A stretch of 64,000 bases of DNA from Ottowia sp. SB7-C50 (GCF_033110285.1 NZ_CP136995.1:2604001-2668000), one strand, 5' to 3'; positions 16,010 through 25,203 are shown, counted from the first letter of the stretch. Notes: a model not told the origin generated them from the letters alone. Translations and numbers: made by a program.

Positions 16010-17836
16010 GACATCTCCATGATGTTTGCCTGCCCGCCGGGTTGACCGTCCAGCGGCTCGTTGTCCAATGCATGCATCACCGCCCAGGCCAGGTCGGCGT
16101 GCCCCGTTTTCTCGTTGCGCCCCGCGTCGTAGGTCACCCCCCCGGCCGCTGCCCGTCAGCACCCGCTTGATGCTCAGAAACGCGTGCGCCATCTCCACCC
16201 AGCCCGCGTCAAACTGCAGGCGCCTGGCCGTGATCACGCTCTTGGCCTTCAGCACCAGGCGCGTCTTCACCTCCACGTTGTAGGTGTAGGCCCGCGCCTG
16301 CGGAAAGAACTTGCGCACCAGCTGATACACCCCCTGGCCAATGCCCGTCGTGTCGATGCCCATGTACGCCACGTAATAGCGCTGCGTGATCTTCTTGATC
16401 GCCTCCGCCTGCGCCTCGAAGTCCATGCCCTTGAACTGGTGCCGCTCCAGCACCCTGAACACCCCGCCCGGCCGCATCGGCGGCGCCACCACCACGCAGC
16501 CCGCCGTGTCGCCCGTGTGGCTCGGGTCATAGCCCAGCCACACCGCGTTGAAGCCGTAGGGCCGCGCCGCGAACGGCTTCACATCGCCCCACTCGTCCCA
16601 GCTGTCCACCATGCAAGGGCGCAGCTCGCCCAGCGGAAACACCGAATACGTGTCGTCGATGAACCCGCACATCAGCAGGTTCTCGTACTCGTCCGGCGTG
16701 TATTCCAGCCGCAGCTCCTCCAGGTCGAACAAGTCGCACCCACCCGCCACCGCATCCTCGATGGTCACGATGTGCCGCCAGATCCGGTCTGCCCCCGTGT
16801 GCCCCGGCGCCAGCCACGTGTGGCTGGTGTCGATCGTCACCTGCTGCTCCTTCGGCCGCCGCCGGTTGAAGCGCTCGCCCGACCACAGCGGGTAAGCCTC
16901 GTGCGTGATCGATGACGGCGTGCTGAAGTACGTCTTGCGCCACTTCTTGTGCAGCGCCATCGCGCTCGCCACCTTGTTCAGCTCCTCAAACCGCATCGAC
17001 CAGAAAAACTCGTCGAAGTAGAAGTCGCCGTGATAGCCCTGCGCCGTCCGCGCGTTGTTACCCAGAAAGTACAGGTGCGCCCCATTCGCCAGCACGATCG
17101 GGTCGCCCGACAGCTCCACCCCGCACGCCTCGAAAGCGAACTGCTGGATGTACTGCTTGAAGATGTGCGACTGCGCCTTGCTGGCCGACAAAAAAATCTG
17201 GTTGTGCCCCGTCTCGATCGCCTTGGCCAGCGCCTCGCGCGCAAAGTACCAGGTCGCCCCGATCTGGCGACTCTTCAGGATCATCCGCGTGCGCTCATCC
17301 CGGTTCTGCCGCCACAAATGCTGGTACTGAAACAGCTCGTCTCGAAAAGCCGTCTGCAGCTGCTCTACCTGCGCATCGGTGAAGTGGTTGCGCTCCTTGT
17401 GCCGCACCCCCGGCTTGCCCTTGCCCTTGTTCTCGCGCGCCGGGTTCAGGTCACTCTCGCGCCCCGTCGCCTCGTACTTGTCGATGCGCGCCATGCGCTC
17501 CAGCTGCCGCCCCAGCAGATCAATCTCCTTGAAGTCCGTGCCTGATTTCTGGGTCTTGTTGACCAGCTGCACCATCCGTACTTCAATCTGCGCTGCCACC
17601 CGGTCAATGGGCCGCGCATCGTCCCACCCATCGCGGCTCTTCCAGCTCTGAACGGTCTGCTTGGCCAGGCCAAACAGGCGGGCGATCTCGGTCACTCGCC
17701 AGCCTTGCCAATACAGCGCGCGCGCCTGCACCCGCTGCGCGTCGGCCGGCAGAAGTGGCATGGCGTCCGGCGTCACCTCGGTGGCCGGCGGCGCCTCATC
17801 GATGGCGGTGGGCGGTGCGTCCGCGTGCGTACTCAC
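16006..17836 (-). pseudogene. P: Terminase large (ATPase) subunit, P2 gpP family, frame-shifted
   Basis: DNA-packaging motor. From a GTG at 17,836 the protein has an N-terminal helix-turn-helix (about residues 43-66, ALYWQGWRVTEIARLFGLAK), a Walker A-like loop SRQIGATW (189-197), Walker B FYFDEFFW (272-279) and nuclease-domain aspartates (GYDPSHTGD, MGIDTTGIG). Near residue 565 a run of seven G on the coding strand (16,137-16,143) shifts the frame. Removing one G restores VTYDAGRNEKTGHADLAW and a TGA at 16,006-16,008 overlapping the portal ATG, the family ending. About 609 residues if corrected. A base-calling error is more likely than real inactivation. Confidence 0.88.
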
Positions 17837-18017
17837 GCCGCGAGTGTCCCGGCCCGCCCCCGCCAGACGCTCCCTTTTTTGCAGCCCCACCCACCCTTTG
17901 CACTGTAGAGCCGCGTCACACATACGCAGTGCATTGAGCGTGCGCGTTGGGGCGGCGACCATGCACCCGTCACACATCAGGCGCCGCGGCGCTGGAGCAA
18001 CCACCGAGACCACCCCG

Positions 18018-19025
18018 ATGAAAAAATCGATCTTCACCGCCCTGGCATTTGCCATCACCCTCGCCATCGGCTTCGGCACCGCCGCCATGGCCGGCCACCC
18101 CGTGCCGGGCGACCTGCTCGGCGCCGCGCTCTCGCCCGACGCGCTGCACGGCCTGGGCCTCGCGGGCGCCCTGCCGCTGGCCATCGGCAAAACCAAGGCC
18201 TTCCGCGTCGCCACCGAAGGCGCCACCACCGACGGCCGCCGCATCGAGCGCAACTGGATCGAGCAGATGGCCAAGAACTTCGACCCCAAGAAGTACGGCG
18301 CCCGCGTCTGGTTGGAGCACTTCCGCGGCATCTTCCCTGACGGCCCCTTCCGCGCCTACGGTGATGTCACCGCTGTCGAAGCCCGCACCGTCGAAGACGG
18401 CAAGCTCGCCCTGTTCGCGCAGATCGACCCCTCGCCCGACCTGGTCAAGATCGTCAACGACCAGAAGCAGAAGGTCTACACCAGCATCGAAGTCAACCCC
18501 AAGTTCGCCGACTCCGGCGAGGCCTACCTCGTCGGCCTGGCCGTCACCGACAGCCCCGCCAGCCTCGGCACCGAGATGCTGCAGTTCGCCCAGCAGCACC
18601 CCAACGCCAACCCGCTCACCAAGCGCAAGCAGGACACCGGCAACCTGTTCACCGAAGCCGTCGAAACCGCCATCGAGCTCGAAGCCGACGACACCACCGG
18701 CGCCGATGCGCAAGCCTTCAGCGACCGCATCAAGGGCATCGTCGCCAAAGCCTTCGGCCGCCAGAAGGCCGGCGCCGACCAGCGCTTCACCGACATCGCC
18801 CAAGGCCTGGACGAGCTGGCCACCGCCATCACCGAACAGTCGACCAACCAGGCCGCCGCTTTCGCTGAACTGCAAGACGCGCACGACCAGCTGGCCACCG
18901 ACTTCGCCACGCTGAAGAAGGCCCACGACGACCTGCTGGCCCAGCTCGACCGCATGCCCGCGCAACAGCACACCCAGCGCCCCACCGCCCACGGCGGCGC
19001 CGGCAACGTGCTCACCGACTGCTGA
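18018..19025 (+). CDS. O: Capsid scaffolding protein/protease (P2 gpO, GPO family) with signal-like N-terminus
   Basis: Internal scaffold and serine protease that matures the capsid. From FRVATEGATTDGR (about residue 61) to the end AGNVLTDC the protein follows P2 O, with VWLEHFRGIFPDGPF, VYTSIEVNPKFADSG, AVTDSPASLGTE and a coiled-coil C-terminal scaffold (about residues 220-315). The catalytic His lies in LEHFRG and Ser in SIEV or SPASLG. Unusually, the first 25 residues look like a secretory signal peptide (MKKSIFTALAFAITLAIGFG, then TAAMA). The ribosome site is weak and the true start may be internal, for example the ATG at 18,087. The terminase is divergent. Confidence 0.88.
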   Translation: MKKSIFTALAFAITLAIGFGTAAMAGHPVPGDLLGAALSPDALHGLGLAGALPLAIGKTKAFRVATEGATTDGRRIERNWIEQMAKNFDPKKYGARVWLEHFRGIFPDGPFRAYGDVTAVEARTVEDGKLALFAQIDPSPDLVKIVNDQKQKVYTSIEVNPKFADSGEAYLVGLAVTDSPASLGTEMLQFAQQHPNANPLTKRKQDTGNLFTEAVETAIELEADDTTGADAQAFSDRIKGIVAKAFGRQKAGADQRFTDIAQGLDELATAITEQSTNQAAAFAELQDAHDQLATDFATLKKAHDDLLAQLDRMPAQQHTQRPTAHGGAGNVLTDC

Positions 19026-19071
19026 TCGACCCCGCCAACGCCGCCCACCCCAACACCCCCGAAGGACCACC

Positions 19072-20073
19072 ATGCATCCGCAAACCCGCCAGGCCCTCAA
19101 CGCCTACTTCACCCAGCTGGCCCAGCTCAACGGCGTCTCCAACGTGCACGAAGCGTTCAACGTCGCCCCCAGCGTGCAGCAGAAGCTGGAAAACAAGATC
19201 CAGGAGAGCAGCGCCTTCCTGTCCAAGATCAACATCATCGGCGTGCGCGAAATGTGGGGCGACAAGCTCGGCCTGGGTGTCAGCAGCCCCATCGCCAGCC
19301 GCACCGACACCAACACCAAGGACCGCCAGACCCGCGACGTCCACACGCTCGATACGCGCCGCTACACCTGCGTTCAGACCAACTACGACACGCACCTGCG
19401 CTACAACACCATCGACAGCTGGGCCAAGTTCCCCGACTTCCAGGCCCGCGTCCGCGATGCCATCGTCAAGCGCCAGGCGCTCGACCGCATGACCATCGGC
19501 TTTCACGGCGCCAGCGCTGCCGCCGACACCGACCTGGTCGCCAACCCGCTGCTGCAAGACGTCAACATCGGCTGGCTCAAGCACATCGAGGTCGACGCCC
19601 CGGCCCGCGTGCTCACCGGCGGCGCCACCGCCGGCAGCGTCAAGGTCGGCGCCACGGGCGACTACAAGAACCTCGACGCCGCCGTGTACGACAACATCCA
19701 GCTGCTCGACCCCTGGTTCCGCGAAGACCCGGGCCTGGTCGCCGTCATGGGCCGCGACCTGCTGCACGACAAGTACTTCCCGCTGGTCAACACCACGCAG
19801 CCGCCCACCGAAACGCTGGCCGCCGACCTGGTCATCAGCCAGAAGCGCATCGGCGGCCTGCAGGCCGTCGCCGTGCCGTACTTCCCGGCCAACGCCATCC
19901 TGATCACCCGTCTCGACAACCTGTCCATCTACTACCAGGACAGCGCGCGCCGCCGCAACCTCATCGACAACCCCAAGCGCGACCGCATCGAGAACTACGA
20001 AAGCTCCAACGACGCCTTCGTGGTCGAAGAGTACGGCGCCTGCGCCCTGGTGAAAAACATCACCCTGGTCTGA
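19072..20073 (+). CDS. N: Major capsid protein (P2 gpN family)
   Basis: Shell-forming HK97-fold protein, 333 residues, close to the P2 N length of 357. A GAAGGA ribosome site lies just upstream. The N-terminus MHPQTRQALNAYFTQLAQLN, the central stretch TDLVANPLLQDVNIGWL, and the C-terminal RRRNLIDNPKRDRIENYES are typical. The GPO protease is expected to trim the N-terminus. It follows the scaffold gene by 46 bases and is closed by a strong terminator-like hairpin before M, suggesting high expression. Confidence 0.95.
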   Translation: MHPQTRQALNAYFTQLAQLNGVSNVHEAFNVAPSVQQKLENKIQESSAFLSKINIIGVREMWGDKLGLGVSSPIASRTDTNTKDRQTRDVHTLDTRRYTCVQTNYDTHLRYNTIDSWAKFPDFQARVRDAIVKRQALDRMTIGFHGASAAADTDLVANPLLQDVNIGWLKHIEVDAPARVLTGGATAGSVKVGATGDYKNLDAAVYDNIQLLDPWFREDPGLVAVMGRDLLHDKYFPLVNTTQPPTETLAADLVISQKRIGGLQAVAVPYFPANAILITRLDNLSIYYQDSARRRNLIDNPKRDRIENYESSNDAFVVEEYGACALVKNITLV

Positions 20074-20108
20074 CCGCAGACCGCCTCGCCGGCACCCTCG
20101 TGACCCTC

Positions 20109-20143
20109 AAAGCGGTGCCGGCGCGCACCGCTTTTGTTTTTTC
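20109..20143 (+). terminator. Rho-independent terminator after the capsid gene
   Basis: Ten-base stem (aaagcggtgc/gcaccgcttt) with a short loop, followed by tgtttttt. It lies 36 bases behind the capsid stop and probably causes partial termination, lowering expression of downstream head genes relative to capsid. Confidence 0.78.
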
Positions 20144-20158
20144 TCAAGGACCGACCGC

Positions 20159-20944
20159 ATGCCCGACAGCACCCATCCAGCCCGCCCCCTCAGCCCCGCG
20201 CGCGCCCACCTGCAGCGCATCGCCGCCAGCCAGGCCGCCGCCCCGGCCCAGGCCAGCGCGGCCGGCAGCGAGCATGAATTGCTCATGGCCCAGCTGTACG
20301 AGCACACCCGCCAGCTCAAGGCCATCAAGTCGGTCGAAAAGAAGATCGAAGCCAAGCGCGAATTCGTCGCCGCGTACGACACCTATCTCGGCGGCGTCAT
20401 CGAAGCCGACCACGGCGGTGCCGACCCCATCGTCACCACCCTGCTGGTCTGGAACATCGACGCCGGCCGCTACGAAAGCGCCCTGGCCATCGCCGAATAC
20501 GTGCTCCAGCACAACCTGCAGCTGCCCGACCAGTACCAGCGCGACGTGCCCACCCTGCTGGCCGACGAATTCAGCACCGCCGCCCTGACCGGCGCCATGC
20601 CTGCCGACCAGCAACAGGCCCTGCTCGCCAGCGTCGGCCAGATCACCGATGCGCGCGACATGCCCGACCAGGCCCGCGCCAAGCTGCACAAGGCCATGGG
20701 CTACGCCCTCATCGGCAAGCACGGCAGCGCCGAACCCGACCTCGACCAGGTCAGCGACGACCACGCCCGCACCGCCGAATTCCACCTCTCGCGCGCCCTC
20801 ACCCTCAACCCCCAGGCCGGCGTGAAAAAAGACCTGGAGCGCCTGGCACGCCGCCTGAAAGGCGTGCCCGCCTCCACCCCTGCGGACCCCCGCCCGGGCG
20901 GCCCGGTGGGCGATGGCGCCGGCGCGCAAGCGCCCAAGGCCTGA
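20159..20944 (+). CDS. M: Terminase small subunit/endonuclease (P2 gpM family)
   Basis: Cuts cos sites and pairs with the P ATPase for packaging. The 261-residue protein shows the family core ETHxxLMAQLYEHTRQLKAI-like start (about residues 38-60), the stretch TTLLVWNIDAGRYESALAIA near residue 100 and LHKAMGYALIG near 178. An AAGGA site precedes the ATG. The C-terminal 30 residues are Pro/Gly/Ala-rich and probably flexible. It lies between capsid N and completion protein L, as in P2. Confidence 0.93.
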   Translation: MPDSTHPARPLSPARAHLQRIAASQAAAPAQASAAGSEHELLMAQLYEHTRQLKAIKSVEKKIEAKREFVAAYDTYLGGVIEADHGGADPIVTTLLVWNIDAGRYESALAIAEYVLQHNLQLPDQYQRDVPTLLADEFSTAALTGAMPADQQQALLASVGQITDARDMPDQARAKLHKAMGYALIGKHGSAEPDLDQVSDDHARTAEFHLSRALTLNPQAGVKKDLERLARRLKGVPASTPADPRPGGPVGDGAGAQAPKA

Positions 20945-20978
20945 CCCCACCGGCCACCGCCCACCCCGAGGAAACACC

Positions 20979-21206
20979 GTGATCCACGAAGAGCGCTCCG
21001 ACCTGTGGCTGGTGCACTGCACCGGGCGCCCCACGCAGAACAGCACGCACGGCAGCGAATTCGCCGCCCACGCCACCGCGCAGCGGCTGGCGCGCCAGTG
21101 GCCCGGCCACACCTTCACCGTGTTCAAGGGCGTCACTGCCTACACCGCCGACCGCGGCCCCCGGCCAGAACCGCCCAGCGCGCCCCCCGGCACCCAGCAC
21201 TTCTGA
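20979..21206 (+). CDS. Small phage protein of unknown function
   Basis: 75-residue reading frame from a GTG (GAGG 8 bases upstream) located between M and L, where P2 has no gene. The N-terminal half (IHEERSDLWLVHCTGRP...GSEFAAHATAQRLARQWPGH) looks like a small mixed alpha/beta fold with a His/Cys pair; the end is Pro-rich. No family recognised. The frame crosses a C6 tract without disturbance. Confidence 0.6.
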   Translation: MIHEERSDLWLVHCTGRPTQNSTHGSEFAAHATAQRLARQWPGHTFTVFKGVTAYTADRGPRPEPPSAPPGTQHF

Positions 21207-21215
21207 CCCCCGCCC

Positions 21216-21698
21216 ATGTCCTTCATCGCCACCGCCCGCCCGCCCGAGCCCGCCACCGAGCTGTACGTCGACGGTGACGGCTGGTATCCCGCCCTGTCGC
21301 CCGACGACATTCGCGCCACCTGCCGGCTCGACGGCACCGTCACGCCCGCGCGGCTGCAGCACGCCACCCTGGCCGCCGTCGCCAGCGTGCAGGCCGAACT
21401 GGCCGCCTGGCGCGCCGCGCGCGAGCTCGAAGGCTGCGCCAGCCTGGCCGCCGTCCCCGCGCCCCAGCTCAACGGCGAAAGCATCAAGTGCCACCACTAC
21501 CGGCGCGCCGTCTACGCCTGCCTGCAGGCCGACCTGGCCGAGGCCTACCGCGAGATCGACACCACCCCCAGCGCCATCGGCAAGACCGAACGCGTCATCG
21601 ACCACCTGCAGGCGCGCATCGGCGAACACCGCCGCGCCATGCGCTGGGCCATCAGCGACCTGCTGGGCATCCGCCGCACCACCGTCGACCTGATCTAA
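21216..21698 (+). CDS. L: Head completion/stabilisation protein (P2 gpL family)
   Basis: Closes the filled head and forms part of the connector. The 160-residue protein has the family features WYPALSPDDIRATCRLDGTV, a helical middle (ATLAAVASVQAELAAWRA) and the ending RWAISDLLGIRRTTVDLI. It follows the small protein gene by 10 bases. Length and gene position agree with P2 L. Confidence 0.92.
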   Translation: MSFIATARPPEPATELYVDGDGWYPALSPDDIRATCRLDGTVTPARLQHATLAAVASVQAELAAWRAARELEGCASLAAVPAPQLNGESIKCHHYRRAVYACLQADLAEAYREIDTTPSAIGKTERVIDHLQARIGEHRRAMRWAISDLLGIRRTTVDLI

Positions 21699-21706
21699 AG
21701 CGCGCC

Positions 21707-22039
21707 ATGCCCCTGTACACCCACAAGCGCGGCACCACCTTCAGCATGGCCAGCCCGCTCGATCTGCAAGTCAACGGCCAGCGCCAGCTTGACTTCACCG
21801 GCTGGCAGGCCCACAGCCAGGTGCGCGCCCCCGGCGGCGTGCTGGTGGCCACGCTGGTGGCCAGCATCACCAGCAGCCCCACCGGCCCGCAGATCACCCT
21901 CACCTCGCCCGACCACACCGCCAGCTGGCCGCGCGGCCCGGTGCAGATCGACGTCATCTTCACCACCCCCGCCGGCGAACGCATCGCCAGCGCCACCGCC
22001 GAATTCGCCGTCATCGACGGCCCCACCCGACTGCCATGA
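21707..22039 (+). CDS. Phage protein, putative beta-sandwich fibre/attachment component
   Basis: 110-residue protein starting 8 bases after L, the first gene of an extra module between head and tail genes. YTHKRGTTFSMASPLDLQVN and LTGWQAHSQVR are followed by alternating polar and hydrophobic segments that look like beta-strands. Proteins of this type are found beside tail or head fibre genes in other phages (from memory; not searched). Its stop overlaps the next start (ATGA). Confidence 0.6.
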   Translation: MPLYTHKRGTTFSMASPLDLQVNGQRQLDFTGWQAHSQVRAPGGVLVATLVASITSSPTGPQITLTSPDHTASWPRGPVQIDVIFTTPAGERIASATAEFAVIDGPTRLP

Positions 22040-22251
22040 CCGCACCCGTGCTGCGCCTCGCGCCCACCCACCAGGCCACGCTGTCGCTGCTCAGCCCCAG
22101 CGGTGCGCTGGCCATGTCCGCCGCGCCGCAACCCGCCATCGCCGCCCAGCTCGCCCCGATCTATCGCGGCGACCCCGGCCCCGCCGGCGCACCCGCACCC
22201 GAGCCCGACCTGCCCGACCTGACCGTCATCTTTGACAACAAACTCATCTGA
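22036..22251 (+). CDS. Small phage protein with a short collagen-like end
   Basis: 71-residue protein overlapping its upstream neighbour by four bases. Begins MTAPVLRLAPTHQATLSLLS and ends with RGDPGPAGAPAPEP, a short Gly-X-Y-like stretch common at oligomerisation points of fibres, and a hydrophobic tail VIFDNKLI. Function unknown; position suggests a fibre accessory. Confidence 0.55.
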   Translation: MTAPVLRLAPTHQATLSLLSPSGALAMSAAPQPAIAAQLAPIYRGDPGPAGAPAPEPDLPDLTVIFDNKLI

Positions 22252-22261
22252 GGGACCGACC

Positions 22262-22729
22262 ATGAGCCTCGCCCAGCGCCTGACCGACCTGGCCACCCGC
22301 ATCGCCACCGAAGCCAAGGCCCTGCGCACCCTGGTCAACGGCAACGCCGCCGACCTGAGCGCGCTGACCACCACCAGCAAGACCAACCTGGTCGCCGCCC
22401 TCAACGAGGTCAAGTCGCTCATTCCCAGCGGCACCGCCACCATCGCCGACGGCTCGACCGGCGCCGCCACCACCTGGTCCAGCACCAAGATCAACGCGCA
22501 GATCAACCTGGCCATCACCAACCTGATCAACGGCGCCGGCACCAACAGCGACACGCTTAAGGAGCTGGCCGACCAGATCGGCGCATTGGCCCAAGCCGAC
22601 AACGGCCTGGTCAACTTCACCGCCGCGCAGACACTGAGCGCCGCGCAGAAGACGCAGGCCTGCAGCAACATCGGCATCGGCGAGCCCGAAACCGACTTCG
22701 TCGCCACCTTCAACGCGGGCCTGCAATGA
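22262..22729 (+). CDS. Phage tail-fibre shaft-like protein
   Basis: 155-residue protein with a GAGGG ribosome site 8 bases before the ATG. The N-terminal helix pair (LTDLATRIATEAKALRTLVN) is followed by repeats typical of fibre shafts: AATTWSSTKINAQINLA and LINGAGTNSDTLKELADQIG. Probably a trimeric fibre segment; it overlaps the next gene by four bases. Confidence 0.65.
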   Translation: MSLAQRLTDLATRIATEAKALRTLVNGNAADLSALTTTSKTNLVAALNEVKSLIPSGTATIADGSTGAATTWSSTKINAQINLAITNLINGAGTNSDTLKELADQIGALAQADNGLVNFTAAQTLSAAQKTQACSNIGIGEPETDFVATFNAGLQ

Positions 22730-22977
22730 GCCTGGCGTCGCGCATCAACGACGGGTTCGCCGCCGTACGCAACAAGCTCAACCTCATGGTGCCGCGCCTG
22801 CTGCCCGCGGGCGGCAGCGCTGGCCAGGTGCTGACCAAGTCCTCGGCCGCGGACTACGCCGCCGGCTGGGCCACGCCCGCCAGCGGCAGCGGCGGCACCA
22901 GCACCAGCCGCAACGTCGACGGCGGCAGCGCCACGCCCGAGCCGCGCTCCGGCAGCGTGAACGGAGGAACCGCCTGA
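22726..22977 (+). CDS. Small fibre-associated protein
   Basis: 83 residues, overlapping its neighbours at both ends (ATGA before, ATG/TGA after). The motif LLPAGGSAGQVLTKSSAADYAAGWATP is a segment often seen in fibre and appendage proteins as a linker. The rest is Gly/Ser-rich. Probably links shaft and tip proteins; no enzymatic signature. Confidence 0.55.
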   Translation: MSLASRINDGFAAVRNKLNLMVPRLLPAGGSAGQVLTKSSAADYAAGWATPASGSGGTSTSRNVDGGSATPEPRSGSVNGGTA

Positions 22978-24002
22978 TGGCCGACACCATCCAGCTGCGG
23001 CGTGACACCGCCGCCCAGTGGGCCAGCAAGAACCCGGTGCTGGCCGCTGGCGAGCCCGGCCTGGCCACCGACACCGGCGCGCTCAAGTTTGGCAACGGCG
23101 TCAACGCCTGGAACACCCTACCCGCCTTCACCGGCGGCAGTACCGGCCTGTCCCTCGCGCTCACCGGCACCACCGATCCCGGCACCTCGCCAGCCGGCAC
23201 GCTCACCGTGTACGCCAAGGCGGCGGCGCAGCGCATGCTGCTCAAGATCGTCGGCCCCAGCGGCCTCGACACCAGCCTGCAGCCCATCCTGGCGCGCAAC
23301 AAGGTGGGCATGCTCACCCCGCCAGGTAACGCGGCAACGGTCACAACGATGGGCGCCTACACCGCGCCCACGGCCGTTGGCACCGCCACGGCGCGCAACG
23401 TCAGCACGGCCAACCTGTTCGGGCGCATGCGCCGCCTGGGCTACGTGTCTGCCGCCACCGCGGGTTCGCTGACCTCGCTTCGCGTGGCGGTTCCGCAGAT
23501 CACGGTGGGCGGTGCGCAGGCGGCCGGTTTCTTCAAGATCATCCGCTTCGGCGTCTCCGATGCCGCGGTGGTCAGTGGCGCACGCATGTTCGTCGGGGTG
23601 TCGTCCAACACGGGCGCCGCCACCAACGTCGAACCCTCCACGCTCACCAACTCCATCGGCGTAGGCGAAGGCGCGGCCGACACCAACCTGAAGATCTTCT
23701 ACGGCGGCGCCACGGCCCAGCCGCCCATCGATCTGGGCCCCAGCTTCCCCACCGCCACCACCAACACCGACGTCTACGAACTGGTGCTGTTCGCCCCGCC
23801 CAAAACCGCCGACGTGTACTACGAAGTCAACCGCCTCAACACGGGCGACAGTGCATCCGGCCTGCTGCTCAACGGCGGCGGCGTGTCACTGCCCGGCACC
23901 ACCACGCTGCTGACCTACCTGCAGGCCTGGCGCTGTAACAACACCACGGCCGCCGCCGTGGGTCTGGACATCATGAGCGACTACATCGAGACGGACTATT
24001 GA
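22977..24002 (+). CDS. Receptor-binding/fibre protein with Mtd-N-like N-terminus
   Basis: 341-residue protein with N-terminus IQLRRDTAAQWASKNPVLA then GEPGLATDTGALKFGNG, the repeated motif that opens the major tropism determinant and many phage fibre tips. The rest is Gly/Thr/Val-rich beta-structure, with a terminal YLQAWRCNNTTAAAVG region. It would bind a surface receptor. No reverse transcriptase or template repeat is present in the window, so tropism switching by retro-homing is not supported. It lies between head and tail genes, an unusual location. Confidence 0.7.
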   Translation: MADTIQLRRDTAAQWASKNPVLAAGEPGLATDTGALKFGNGVNAWNTLPAFTGGSTGLSLALTGTTDPGTSPAGTLTVYAKAAAQRMLLKIVGPSGLDTSLQPILARNKVGMLTPPGNAATVTTMGAYTAPTAVGTATARNVSTANLFGRMRRLGYVSAATAGSLTSLRVAVPQITVGGAQAAGFFKIIRFGVSDAAVVSGARMFVGVSSNTGAATNVEPSTLTNSIGVGEGAADTNLKIFYGGATAQPPIDLGPSFPTATTNTDVYELVLFAPPKTADVYYEVNRLNTGDSASGLLLNGGGVSLPGTTTLLTYLQAWRCNNTTAAAVGLDIMSDYIETDY

Positions 24003-24223
24003 TGACCGCCACCACCCGCACACTCACCGTGCGCGCCCTGCAGCACGACACCGTCGACCTGCTGTGCTGGCGGCATCTGGGCCGCAGCGGCGGCGCCACG
24101 GAAGCCACCCTGGCCGCCAACCCTGGCCTGGCCGCGCTCGGCCCGCACCTGCCCACCGGCCATGAAGTCGTGCTGGTGGTGCCAGCCCAACGCACCCGCG
24201 CGCTGGTGCAACTCTGGGACTGA
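24002..24223 (+). CDS. X: Tail protein X (P2 gpX family)
   Basis: Small baseplate/tail component of 73 residues with a LysM-like fold (LTVRALQHDTVDLLCWRHLG... TLAANPGLAALGPHLPTGHEV). The ATG overlaps the preceding stop (TGATG). Its arrangement ahead of R and S matches P2. Confidence 0.88.
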   Translation: MTATTRTLTVRALQHDTVDLLCWRHLGRSGGATEATLAANPGLAALGPHLPTGHEVVLVVPAQRTRALVQLWD

Positions 24224-24229
24224 CCCGCC

Positions 24230-24724
24230 ATGCTCAAGCCGCCCCAGCTGCGCCAGCACCTCAGCAGCGCCGTGCCCGATCTGGCGCGCGACCCTGAAAA
24301 ACTCATCGTCATGGCCAACGCCGGCCGCATCATCAACACCGGCACCCAGGCCCTCAGCTTCGAATACGCCTACACCCTGCAGCTGTTCGTGCTCGACTAC
24401 GCCGGCCACGCCGACGCCATCATCGTGCCCCTGCTCGACTGGGCGCGCCGCCAGCAACCCGAGCTGTTCGACAACCCCGAGCTGCGCCAGCGCGGCATCC
24501 GCTTCAGCGTCGAATACCTCACCACCGACACCGTCGACCTGGCCATCGAACTCGACCTGACCGAACGCGTGCTCGTGCGCCCCCGCGCCAACGCCCCCGA
24601 AGGCGCGCTCGACGCCATCCACGTGCCCGAGCCGCCGCCCGCCGGCGCCGTGCTGCAGGCCGAACGCTGGCGCCTGTACCTGCGCGACCAGCAGCTTGCC
24701 GAATGGCACATCGAGCCGCGATGA
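24230..24724 (+). CDS. R: Tail completion protein (P2 gpR family)
   Basis: Tail-terminator protein of 164 residues capping the tail tube. The family blocks FEYAYTLQLFVLDYAGHADA, IIVPLLDWARRQQPELFDNP and GIRFSVEYLTTDTVDLAIEL match P2 R closely. It overlaps the S gene by four bases. Confidence 0.93.
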   Translation: MLKPPQLRQHLSSAVPDLARDPEKLIVMANAGRIINTGTQALSFEYAYTLQLFVLDYAGHADAIIVPLLDWARRQQPELFDNPELRQRGIRFSVEYLTTDTVDLAIELDLTERVLVRPRANAPEGALDAIHVPEPPPAGAVLQAERWRLYLRDQQLAEWHIEPR

Positions 24725-25203
24725 GCGACGACCTGCACGCCCTCGAAACCTGGCTCGCGCCCCTCATCGAGCGCCTGTCCGACCCCCAGCGCCGCAGCCT
24801 GGCGCTGCGCATCGCGCGCGAACTGCGCCAGGCGCAATCGGCCACCATCGCCAGCCAGCGCGCCCCCGACGGCACCCCCTTCGAGCCGCGCAAGCGCCCC
24901 CACAACCGGCCCGATCCGCGCGCCCGCCGCAACGCCCGCGGCCAGATACGTCGCGCCAGCCAGGGCATGTTCTTGCAGCTGCGCAAACCCAAGCACTTGC
25001 GCGCCATCGCCACCCCACTGGAGGCCGTCGTCCAGTTCGCCGCCCGCAGCGAACGCATCGCCCGCGTGCACCACTTCGGCCTGCGCGACGCCGTGCAGCC
25101 CGGCGGACCGGTCTACCCCTACCCCGCGCGCCCCCTGCTCGGCCTCACCGACGACCAGCGCCAGCGCATCCGCGCCCTCGCGCTCGACCACCTGCGCCTG
25201 TAG
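24721..25203 (+). CDS. S: Tail completion protein (P2 gpS family)
   Basis: 160-residue protein involved in joining tail and head. The ATG at 24,721 overlaps the R stop; a longer upstream frame is not used. Basic middle (PRKRPHNRPDPRARRNARGQ) then RIARVHHFGLRDAV and YPARPLLGLTDDQRQRI, the conserved block of virion morphogenesis S/phage virion completion proteins. Confidence 0.92.
   Translation: MSDDLHALETWLAPLIERLSDPQRRSLALRIARELRQAQSATIASQRAPDGTPFEPRKRPHNRPDPRARRNARGQIRRASQGMFLQLRKPKHLRAIATPLEAVVQFAARSERIARVHHFGLRDAVQPGGPVYPYPARPLLGLTDDQRQRIRALALDHLRL

Noticed and set aside
14969..18331. A single minus-strand frame of about 1,120 codons covering terminase and portal
   Set aside because: It includes antisense sequence of the scaffold gene at its start and joins two known proteins through a shifted segment; the G7 tract explains the continuity.
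22977..24002. Diversity-generating retroelement acting on the Mtd-N-like protein
   Set aside because: No reverse transcriptase, no template/variable repeat pair and no Avd-like gene seen anywhere in the window; the C-terminus is not a recognisable C-type lectin.
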